Positions 55,232-64,000 of a stretch of 64,000 nucleotides of DNA are shown here, piece by piece (position 1 is the first letter of the stretch; each line of letters opens with the position of its first letter). The notes below the pieces were generated by a model, which made no database searches, was not told the origin of the DNA, and was given only the letters and a program-made list of their open reading frames with translations. Origin of the DNA: Phenylobacterium zucineum HLK1. Lineage in GTDB: Bacteria > Pseudomonadota > Alphaproteobacteria > Caulobacterales > Caulobacteraceae. A program made the position numbers and the translations under genes. Location: NCBI RefSeq assembly GCF_000017265.1, contig NC_011144.1:3016001-3080000 (forward strand), in the 5' to 3' direction.

Positions 55232-57865
55232 ATGCCGTCCATGCGCACAGAGACCCCGCAAGCCATCCGCCTTTCCGACTACCGCCCGCCCGCCTTCCTG
55301 GTGGACGAGGTCTTCCTGACATTCGACCTCCAGCCGAACACGACCCGCGTGAAGGCGAAGCTCTCCGTCCGCCGCAACGGCGACCATGCCGAGCCCCTGC
55401 GGTTCAACGGCGAGCGACTGAAACCCGTCTCGGTTGCCGTGGACGGGCGCGCGCTGGCCGAGGGCGAGCGGACCATCGACGCCGAATGGCTGACCATCCC
55501 GGACGTCCCCGACGCCTTCACCCTGGAAACCGAGGTCGAGATCGACCCCGAGAACAACAAGGCCCTCGAGGGCCTCTACATGTCGGGCGGCCGCTTCTGC
55601 ACCCAGTGCGAGGCCGAGGGCTTCCGCAAGATCACCTTCTGGCCCGACCGGCCCGACGTGCTGTCCCGCTTCACGGTGCGGATCGAGGCCGACAAGGCGT
55701 TCGGCCGGCTTCTGTCGAACGGCAACCTCATGGAGTCCGGCGATCTGCCGGGCGGGCGCCACTACGCCGTCTGGAACGACCCCTTCCCCAAGCCGAGCTA
55801 CCTCTTCGCCCTGGTGGCGGGCGAGCTGGACGTGCTGGAGGACAGCCTCGTCACCATGAGCGGCCGGACAGTCGAGCTGAAGATCTACGTCGATCCCGGC
55901 ATGGCGCCGCGGGCCGCCTACGCCATGGACGCGCTGAAGCGCTCGATGACGTGGGACGAGCAGGCCTTCGGCCGCGAGTACGACCTCGACCTCTTCATGA
56001 TCGTGGCGGTCCGCGACTTCAACTTCGGGGCCATGGAGAACAAGGGGCTGAACATCTTCAACAGCTCCCTGCTGCTGGCCGATCCGGCCACCGCCACCGA
56101 CCTCGACTACGAGCGCATCGAGAGCGTGGTGGCCCACGAGTATTTCCACAACTGGACCGGCGACCGGATCACCTGCCGCGACTGGTTCCAGCTGTGCCTG
56201 AAGGAGGGGCTGACCGTCTTCCGCGACCAGAGCTTCTCGGCCGACATGCGCGGCGAGGCGGTCCAGCGGATCAAGGACGTGAAGGCCCTGCGCGCCCGCC
56301 AGTTCGCCGAGGACCAGGGTCCCCTCGCCCACCCGGTGCGGCCGTCCAGCTACCTGAAGATCGACAACTTCTACACGGCGACCATCTACGAGAAAGGCGC
56401 CGAGATCATCCGCATGCTGAAGACCCTGATCGGGCCCGAAGCGTTCCGCGCGGGGATGGACCGCTATTTCGAGCGCTGGGACGGCCAGGCCACCACCGTG
56501 GAGGCCTTCATCAACTGCTTCGAGGACGCCTCCGGGCGCGACCTGTCGGACTTCTTCGCCTGGTACGAGCAGGCGGGCACGCCGCGGGTCTCGCTGGCCA
56601 GCCGCTACGACGAGGCCGCCCGGACCCTGACGCTGGACCTGCGCCAGGAGACCCCGCCCACGCCGGGCCAGCCCCAGAAGAAGCCCCTGCCGATCCCGGT
56701 GATCGTGGGCCTGCTGGACCACGAAGGCCGCACCCAGGCCTTCGAACGCGACGGCCAGGCGGTCGACGAGACCGTCGTCGTGCTGGACGCGGCGCAGGCC
56801 ACCGTCACGCTGACGGGCGTGGACCGCCCGCCGGTCGTCTCGGCCCTGCGGGGCTTCTCCGCTCCGGTGGTGCTGAAGACCGACGCCCCGGCCAAGGACC
56901 GCTACGTCCTGCTGGCCTCGGACCCGGACCTGTTCAACCGCTGGGAAGCCGGCCAGGGGCTCGCCGCCGAGCTGATCCTGGCCCGCGCCGCGGGCCGCGC
57001 CGACGAGGTGAACGAGGAGCGCTACGCCGAGGCGGTCGCCCGCGCGCTGAGCGACCAGGCGGCCGATCCGGCCTTCAAGGCCCTGCTGCTGGCCCTGCCG
57101 TCCGAGCCCGACCTGGCCCTGCAGATGAGCCCGGCCGACCCCGCCGCCATCCACGAGGCGCGGGAAGCGCTGCGGGCCCGCCTGTCGGTGCACCTGGAGC
57201 CCGAGCTGCGCCGGCTGCACACCGGCCTGCAGGACCTCGGCGAGTTCTCGCCCGACGCGGCGGGGGCCGGCCGCCGGGCGCTGCGCAACGCGGCGCTGGA
57301 GCTGCTGGCCGCCAACCCGCGCCACGACATCGCCGACCTCGCGCAGGGCCACTTCCAGGCCGCCGGCAACATGACCGACGCCATGGGCGGGCTGTCGGCC
57401 CTGATGCAGATCGGCGGCGCGCCCTTCGAGCAGGCGCTGGCCGACTTCTACGCCCGCTGGAAGTCCGAACCGCTGGTGGTCGACAAGTGGTTCGCGATCC
57501 AGGCGCGCGATCCTTCGGAGGGCGCGCTGGGCCGGGTGCTGGGCCTGACCGCCCACCCCGCCTTCGAGGGCAAGAACCCCAACCGGCTGCGGGCGCTGGT
57601 CTCGACCTTCGCGAACTTCAATCCGGCGCGGTTCCACGACCCGAGCGGCGCGGGCTACCGCTTCCTGGCCGACCAGATCCTGGCCATCGACGGCTTCAAC
57701 CCGATGACGGCGGCCAGGCTCGTCGATCCTCTGGGCGGCTGGCGGCGCTACCGGCCCGAGCTGGGCGCGCTGATGAAGGCCGAGCTCCAGCGGATCGCCG
57801 CCAAGGACGGGCTGTCGAAGAACGTCTACGAGCTGGCGACCCGCGCCCTGGGCGAAGAGACCTGA
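55232..57865 (+). CDS. pepN: Aminopeptidase N
   Basis: An 877-residue zinc metallopeptidase of family M1. The GAMENKG substrate-recognition motif is present; HEYFH with His302, Glu303 and His306 forms the zinc site, and a downstream Glu supplies the third ligand. The N-terminal domain, the catalytic thermolysin-like domain and a helical C-terminal part all have standard length. It removes N-terminal residues from peptides in the cytosol. It stands alone, with about 220 bases of upstream DNA. Confidence 0.97.
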   Translation: MPSMRTETPQAIRLSDYRPPAFLVDEVFLTFDLQPNTTRVKAKLSVRRNGDHAEPLRFNGERLKPVSVAVDGRALAEGERTIDAEWLTIPDVPDAFTLETEVEIDPENNKALEGLYMSGGRFCTQCEAEGFRKITFWPDRPDVLSRFTVRIEADKAFGRLLSNGNLMESGDLPGGRHYAVWNDPFPKPSYLFALVAGELDVLEDSLVTMSGRTVELKIYVDPGMAPRAAYAMDALKRSMTWDEQAFGREYDLDLFMIVAVRDFNFGAMENKGLNIFNSSLLLADPATATDLDYERIESVVAHEYFHNWTGDRITCRDWFQLCLKEGLTVFRDQSFSADMRGEAVQRIKDVKALRARQFAEDQGPLAHPVRPSSYLKIDNFYTATIYEKGAEIIRMLKTLIGPEAFRAGMDRYFERWDGQATTVEAFINCFEDASGRDLSDFFAWYEQAGTPRVSLASRYDEAARTLTLDLRQETPPTPGQPQKKPLPIPVIVGLLDHEGRTQAFERDGQAVDETVVVLDAAQATVTLTGVDRPPVVSALRGFSAPVVLKTDAPAKDRYVLLASDPDLFNRWEAGQGLAAELILARAAGRADEVNEERYAEAVARALSDQAADPAFKALLLALPSEPDLALQMSPADPAAIHEAREALRARLSVHLEPELRRLHTGLQDLGEFSPDAAGAGRRALRNAALELLAANPRHDIADLAQGHFQAAGNMTDAMGGLSALMQIGGAPFEQALADFYARWKSEPLVVDKWFAIQARDPSEGALGRVLGLTAHPAFEGKNPNRLRALVSTFANFNPARFHDPSGAGYRFLADQILAIDGFNPMTAARLVDPLGGWRRYRPELGALMKAELQRIAAKDGLSKNVYELATRALGEET

Positions 57866-57993
57866 GCAACCCGCAGTCGTCGGCGACGATAAGTCCGCCC
57901 GAGCCACGGTTACGCCCCGGATACTCTTGGCGTAGTCTGCTGATTTGCTGATTTGCGCCGGCAGACCGGCGCAGGCGTAAGGAGCAGCGGGCC

Positions 57994-59859
<1,866 letters not shown>

Positions 59860-60320
59860 GGCACGCGGCGCGGCCAGCGCCTTGCCGAAACGGATCCGGT
59901 CGGCCGCCGGCAGGGTTGCGGCGAACTCCACGAGCTGGCGGTCGGCCAGCGCGCGGCCCTCCAGCTCCAGGCGGCGGGCGCGGTCGAGATCGGTCAGGGC
60001 GGCGCTGGCGTCGAACGGCTCGCGCACGAAGCGCTGATAGGCCTCGCGGCGCACCTGGCGGGCCTCGCGCAGCCGGGGCCTCGCCTCGCGGGCCTGGGCG
60101 CGCCAGCTCTCCCGGAAGGCGTCGCGCTGCTCGGGGCTCAGCGCCGCGGCGGCCGACAGCATCGCGCCGGGCCCCGGTCCGGGCCCCAGGCCCAGCACGC
60201 GGGCGGCGTGCGGCGGCGTCCCGCGCGGTCCCGCCAGGTAGCCGCCCACCAGCAGGCCGACCGCGAACAGGTTCGCCGCCAGCGAGACGAAGAGCGCGAT
60301 CATCAGGGTCCGGCGGCTGG

Positions 60321-60719
60321 TCATGCGTCGTCCTCGAGATAGGGGCTGTAGTCCTGGCTCACGGCGATCAGCAGGGCCTCGGCCTCGGACGCCCGCTCGG
60401 CCATGTGCACGCCGGCGAGCAGGCCGGCCGCGCATGCGGCCGCGAGCCCCGCGCCCAGACCCGCAGGCCAGGCCCAGGAGAGACGCGGCCGACGCGGCGC
60501 CGGCGCACTGGCCGCGATCCGCTCGGCGAGCGCGGCGGAAGCGCTCGGCGCCGGAACCGCCGCCAGCAGGTCGTCCAGCGCCGAGGCTTCGGCGAGCACG
60601 GCCGCGAGGGCGGGCTCCGCCGCCAGCAGGCGCTCGGCCGCCGGCCGCTCGTCCACGGGCCAGCGGGAAAGCTCGCCGCCATAGACCTCGGCCAGATTGC
60701 GGAAATGATCGGGGGTCAT
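60321..60719 (-). CDS. Anti-sigma factor
   Basis: A 132-residue protein with an N-terminal cytosolic domain (YGGELSRWPVDERPAAERLL, typical of alphaproteobacterial anti-sigma proteins) and one transmembrane helix (about 82-105). It should hold the preceding ECF sigma factor at the membrane and release it on signal from the next gene, the periplasmic sensor. It starts four bases after the sigma stop and its own stop overlaps the sensor ATG. No zinc-binding HxxxCxxC motif is seen. Confidence 0.8.
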   Translation of the reverse strand: MTPDHFRNLAEVYGGELSRWPVDERPAAERLLAAEPALAAVLAEASALDDLLAAVPAPSASAALAERIAASAPAPRRPRLSWAWPAGLGAGLAAACAAGLLAGVHMAERASEAEALLIAVSQDYSPYLEDDA

Positions 60720-60723
60720 GGGG

Positions 60724-61272
60724 TCACGCCTCCGCCAGGTCCGACAGCGCCGCGCGCAGCGCCCGGCGGCCGCGCGCCAGCAGGCTCTCCAGCGCCTCGA
60801 CGCTGACGCCCATCACCTGGGCGGCCTCGATATTGCCGAGCTCCTGATAGTGGCAGAGCACGATCGCCTCCCGCTGTCGTTCGGGCAGGGCCTGCAGCGC
60901 GCGCGCCACCCGCCGGCCGACGTCGGCGGCCAGCAGACCGCGGTCCGGCCCCGGCCCCTCGTCCACCCGCTCGGGCGGATCGGCCATCGGCGTCTCGCGC
61001 CGGCGGCGCAGGCGGTCGTAGCAGAGGTTCATGGCCACCCGGTGCAGCCAGGTGTCGAACTTCGCCTCGCCCGCCCGCCACCTGGGCGCCTGCTTCCAGA
61101 CGCGGACGAAGGCGTCCTGGGCGACGTCCTCGGCCTCCCGAGGATCGCCCAGCATGCGGCCGGCCAGCGAGAGCAGCCTGGGGAGCTTGCGCGCCACCAG
61201 GGCGCGCGCCGCCGCCGGGTCGCCGTCGGCCACCCGCGACAGGAGTTCCGCGTCCGGGTCGGACGTCCCCAA
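60724..61272 (-). CDS. ECF sigma factor (sigma-70 family)
   Basis: A 182-residue sigma factor. Region 2 holds GDPREAEDVAQDAFVRVWKQ and WLHRVAMNLCYDRLRRRR, region 4 ALQALPERQREAIVLCHYQELGNIEAAQVMGVSVEALESLLARGR. No region 1.1 or 3 is present, as in ECF types. It starts at TTG with GCGAGGCGAGG upstream. It lies between an EF-hand protein and the anti-sigma/sensor pair, and presumably drives this operon and other stress genes. Confidence 0.92.
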   Translation of the reverse strand: MGTSDPDAELLSRVADGDPAAARALVARKLPRLLSLAGRMLGDPREAEDVAQDAFVRVWKQAPRWRAGEAKFDTWLHRVAMNLCYDRLRRRRETPMADPPERVDEGPGPDRGLLAADVGRRVARALQALPERQREAIVLCHYQELGNIEAAQVMGVSVEALESLLARGRRALRAALSDLAEA

Positions 61273-61292
61273 GCCTCGCCTCGCCGGGGCGT

Positions 61293-61754
61293 CTATCGCG
61301 GTCCGCGACCGTCACGCCCCTTGGGCCGCATCTTGAGCTGCTCGTCCGCGGAGAGCCAGCCGTCCTTGTTGGCGTCGGCCGCCTCGAAGCGCCGCTGGGC
61401 GGCCGCGTCGAGCTCGGCCCGGGTCACCGCGCCGTCGCCGTTCGCGTCGGCGCGCATCAGCATGGCGCCGCCGCCGTGGCCGCGCCGCTTGGCCATCCGG
61501 CCCCCGCGGCCTTCGGGCTTGGCCGCCTCGGCTTCGGCCGCGGTGACCTTGCCGTCGCGGTCGGCGTCGAGCTTCTCGAACATCCGGCCGCTGCGCTCGG
61601 CGTGGCCGGCCTTGAACTCCGACAGGGTGACCTTGCCGTCGCCGTCCCGATCGAGGTTCGGCGGGCCGTGCGGCCGGGGCTGGGCCAGGGCGGCGCCGCC
61701 CAGGGCGACGGTGGCGAGGGCGGCCAGGGCGGCCGCGGTGGTGAACAGGCGCAT
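61293..61754 (-). CDS. Exported EF-hand calcium-binding protein
   Basis: A 153-residue protein with a signal peptide (MRLFTTAAALAALATVALGG) and four EF-hand-like loops: DRDGDGKVTLSE, DADRDGKVTAAE, DANGDGAVTRAE and DANKDGWLSADE. All keep the calcium ligands at positions 1, 3, 5 and 12. It is probably a periplasmic calcium buffer or sensor. It lies 20 bases upstream of the ECF sigma gene on the same strand, so it may be the first gene of the operon. Open frame begins at 61799, but the signal peptide supports this start. Confidence 0.88.
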   Translation of the reverse strand: MRLFTTAAALAALATVALGGAALAQPRPHGPPNLDRDGDGKVTLSEFKAGHAERSGRMFEKLDADRDGKVTAAEAEAAKPEGRGGRMAKRRGHGGGAMLMRADANGDGAVTRAELDAAAQRRFEAADANKDGWLSADEQLKMRPKGRDGRGPR

Positions 61755-61823
61755 GTGCTTTTCGAACCTTCGTGTCTCGTGCCCCTCGACACCTTCCACG
61801 CAGCTCGCCGCCGTTTCCGTCGC

Positions 61824-64000
61824 TCAGGTCTTGAGAAGCGCCTCGTAGGCGCGCCGGGCCTGCGCCTGGGCCTTCTCCAGCTTGGTGCGCAGGCTCCGGA
61901 AGGTCCGCGCCTGCCCGGCCCGCGCCAGCAGCGCCTGGAAGGCCTTGGGCTCGGCCGAGGGATCGGCCCCGTCCTCCAGCGCCACCTTGAGCAGCTGGGT
62001 CAGGTCCTGCTGCAGGCGCCACGCCTCGGTCAGCGCCCCCAGCGGCCCCTCGGGGGCGAGGCCCGAGACGCGGAACGCTTCCAGGGCGTCGGCCGTGTTG
62101 GAGCTGAGCGGCCCGCCGTCGGCCGCATGGGCGATCTGCAGGAACTGGGCGGCGAATTCGATGTCCACCAGCCCGCCCGGCGAGAGCTTCAGGTCCCAGT
62201 CGCCCTTGGGCGGCCGCTCGCGCTCCATGAGCTGGCGCATCTCGCGCACGTCCTTGGCCGTGCGTCGGCGCTCTCGGGGCCGGCGCAGGGCGGCCTCGAC
62301 CGCCGCCTGCGCCTGGGCGGCGAAGCCGTCCGAACTGGCCCACACCACGCGCGCCCGCGTCAGGGCCAGCAGCTCCCAGGTCTCGGCCTCGCCCTGGTAG
62401 TAGGGCTCGAAGGCGGCCATGCTCACCGCCACCGGCCCCTTGGTGCCCGAGGGGCGCAGCTGCATGTCCACCTCGTACAGCGTCCCCTCGGCGGTGGGCG
62501 AGGAGAGCGCCGCGATCAGCCGCTGGGTGAAGCGGCCGTAGAAGGTGGAAGCGTCCCAGCCCTTCACCCCCGACATTCCGGCCGGATCGGCGGCCCGGTA
62601 GAGGGTCATCAGGTCGAGGTCGGAGCCCGCGCTCATCTCGCGCGAGCCGCACTTGCCCAGCGCCACGACGGCCACCTCGCCCTCGAAGGCGCCGCCCAGC
62701 CGCTCGGCCTCGGCCAGGGCGGCCGGCGCCAGCACCTGGATGCACAGGTCCGCGAGATCGGCGAAGGCCTTGCCGGCGACCTCCGCGCCCGCCGCCCCGC
62801 TCATCACCTGCACGCCGACCCGGAAGGCCTGTTCGCGGTGCATCCGGCGCACCACGTCCATGGCCGCCTCGAAGCCGCCGGCGCGGGCCACGGCGCTCGC
62901 CATGAGCTCGGCGTCCTCGGCCACGTCGATGGGGGCGAAGAACGCCGGGTCCAGCATGGCGTCGATCGCCGCCGGCCGCCGGGCCAGGGTCGAGGCCAGG
63001 CGTGGCGCGAAGGCCATCACCTGCACGACGAGCTCGAACAGCTTGGGTTGGGCCAGGAACAGCGACTGCAGCTGCACGCCGGTGGAGAGGTTGCCGAAGA
63101 AGTCGGCGAAGCGGTTGAAGGCGGGATCGGGGGCTCCCGTCGCCTGGGCGGCTTCCAGCAGGCGCGGCGCCAGGCGGGTGAACAGCTCCCGTCCCCGCTC
63201 GGTGCGCGTCGCCGGGATGCGTCCGTGGTGCCAGTTGCGGATCGTCTGGGCGACGCGGGCCGGGTTCGAGAAGCCCATCCGCTGCAGGGTGGCCAGGGTC
63301 TCGGGATCGTCGTCCACGCCGGTGAACACCAGGCTGCCGAACCGGGACGAGAGCTGCTCCTCCTCGGCGAACAGCTCGCCGTAGCGGGCGTTCACCCCCT
63401 TCAGCAGGCGCGTGATGGCCGCATCGAAGCTCTGCAGCCGGTCATAGCCGGACAGCGCCGCCACCCGCCGCCGTTCCGGATCGGATTCGGGCAGGCGGTG
63501 GGTCTGCTCGTCGGCCAGCATCTGGATGCGGTGCTCGACGGCGCGGAGGGTCCGGTAGGACTCCGTCAGCTCGGCGGCCGTCTCGGGCGCCACATGGCCG
63601 GCGGCGGCCAGGGCGGCGAGCGCGTCCAGGGTGCGCGAGCCGCGCAGCTCGGGGTGGCGGCCGCCCAGGATCAGCTGCTGGGTCTGGACGTAGAACTCGA
63701 TCTCGCGGATGCCGCCGCGGCCCAGCTTGAGGTCGACGCCCTTGGCCGAGACGCGCTCGTCGACCTTGTGCGCGTGGATCTGCCGCTTGATCGAGTGGAT
63801 GTCGGCGATGGCGGCGAAGTCGAGGTTCTTGCGCCAGACGTAGGGGATGAGCTCGCCCAGGAAGGCGCGGGCCGCCGTCATGTCGCCGGCGCAGGGGCGG
63901 GCCTTGATGAAGGCCGCCCGCTCCCAGTTCTGGCCGACGCTCTCGTAGTATTCCAGGGCCGCCGGCGTCGGCACCGCGGGCGGGGTCGAGGACGGGTCGG
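61824..64000 (-). CDS. glnE: Glutamine synthetase adenylyltransferase/adenylyl-removing enzyme, 5' end outside window
   Basis: About 724 residues of GlnE are visible; the true start lies past the window edge. Visible parts are the end of the adenylyl-removing domain (SVGQNWERAAFIKARPCAGD, KLGRGGIREIEFYVQ) and the entire C-terminal adenylyltransferase domain with ALGKCGSREMSAGSDLDLMTLY, whose SDLDL motif is catalytic. It covalently modifies glutamine synthetase in answer to nitrogen status through PII. The frame continues to the last base with no stop, with a DPSSTPP segment, so the gene is cut, not truncated. Its stop is 69 bases from the EF-hand gene start. Confidence 0.96.
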   Translation of the reverse strand, partial: DPSSTPPAVPTPAALEYYESVGQNWERAAFIKARPCAGDMTAARAFLGELIPYVWRKNLDFAAIADIHSIKRQIHAHKVDERVSAKGVDLKLGRGGIREIEFYVQTQQLILGGRHPELRGSRTLDALAALAAAGHVAPETAAELTESYRTLRAVEHRIQMLADEQTHRLPESDPERRRVAALSGYDRLQSFDAAITRLLKGVNARYGELFAEEEQLSSRFGSLVFTGVDDDPETLATLQRMGFSNPARVAQTIRNWHHGRIPATRTERGRELFTRLAPRLLEAAQATGAPDPAFNRFADFFGNLSTGVQLQSLFLAQPKLFELVVQVMAFAPRLASTLARRPAAIDAMLDPAFFAPIDVAEDAELMASAVARAGGFEAAMDVVRRMHREQAFRVGVQVMSGAAGAEVAGKAFADLADLCIQVLAPAALAEAERLGGAFEGEVAVVALGKCGSREMSAGSDLDLMTLYRAADPAGMSGVKGWDASTFYGRFTQRLIAALSSPTAEGTLYEVDMQLRPSGTKGPVAVSMAAFEPYYQGEAETWELLALTRARVVWASSDGFAAQAQAAVEAALRRPRERRRTAKDVREMRQLMERERPPKGDWDLKLSPGGLVDIEFAAQFLQIAHAADGGPLSSNTADALEAFRVSGLAPEGPLGALTEAWRLQQDLTQLLKVALEDGADPSAEPKAFQALLARAGQARTFRSLRTKLEKAQAQARRAYEALLKT

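Noticed and set aside
55145..57907. A 920-residue minus-strand frame opposite aminopeptidase N
   Set aside because: No motif is visible and the opposite strand encodes a complete PepN.

Overview
The window is about 64 kb of very GC-rich DNA. It is packed with short-gapped, often stop/start-overlapping genes on both strands and looks like ordinary chromosomal sequence of an alphaproteobacterium. Several traits point to the Caulobacterales (Caulobacter/Phenylobacterium type): a methionine synthase split into two proteins behind a fused ArsR-methyltransferase regulator, an EF-hand/ECF-sigma/anti-sigma/metal-sensor operon, many small secreted or soluble proteins of Caulobacterales flavour, and GlnE, EF-P and CsbD homologues in alphaproteobacterial form. 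The taxonomic placement is inference. I saw no rRNA, tRNA, IS element, prophage, integrase or CRISPR array, and no gene-free stretch exceeds 300 bases.

Layout. 1-7.4 kb: 3' part of an S9 (DPP-IV-like) peptidase, a secreted methyltransferase-like protein, an RcnB-like protein, an ArsR-SRPBCC-GST operon with its own operator, a membrane LytTR regulator, an SnoaL-like protein, and cold-shock protein CspA flanked by two coupled pairs of tiny genes. 7.4-17 kb: a K+/H+ antiporter (CPA2) without an RCK domain, two MFS transporters, a small cupin/LamG-like/SnoaL-like group, DUF983 and VOC proteins, and an AbgB-like M20 amidohydrolase. 16.5-18.3 kb: a three-gene coupled unit encoding a one-TM peptide, a fusion of a cysteine-free peroxiredoxin-like domain with a 2OG-Fe(II) oxygenase, and a Pal-like lipoprotein. 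18.5-20.7 kb: a KdpD-like kinase lacking the usual N-terminal sensor half, plus KdpE, with no kdpFABC nearby.

20.7-26.4 kb is a methionine-cycle operon, sahR-metF-metH1-metH2, controlled through a perfect 20-bp palindrome just upstream of the regulator. 26.3-33.2 kb: a hydroxyacid dehydrogenase, a PfpI/DJ-1 protein, two tandem RTX proteins, EttA, and a pair of paralogous small proteins. 33.4-40.3 kb: a triple-PAS hybrid kinase, a divergent TetR/secreted-protein pair with duplicated operator, CsbD, truncated haemoglobin, a DJ-1-like protein, and a coupled oxidoreductase pair. 40.5-42.8 kb: cell-wall genes (MepK-like endopeptidase facing an L,D-transpeptidase). 42.9-45.7 kb: the EF-P module (epmB, epmA, efp).

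45.8-50.2 kb: TSUP permease, amidase, CBS protein, glycosyltransferase. 50.2-52.2 kb: a minC-minD-minE operon preceded by a 67-residue protein. 52.4-54.7 kb: two acyl-CoA dehydrogenases. 54.8-64 kb: a small protein, aminopeptidase N, a PAS histidine kinase, the EF-hand/ECF sigma/anti-sigma/periplasmic sensor operon, and glnE cut by the window end.

The most notable items are the SahR-type operator and split MetH operon, the redoxin-oxygenase fusion unit, a complete Min system in a Caulobacterales-like genome, the EF-P modification module in a window that also encodes polyproline proteins, and several clear operator-like repeats. I did not find a convincing wholly novel multi-gene system.
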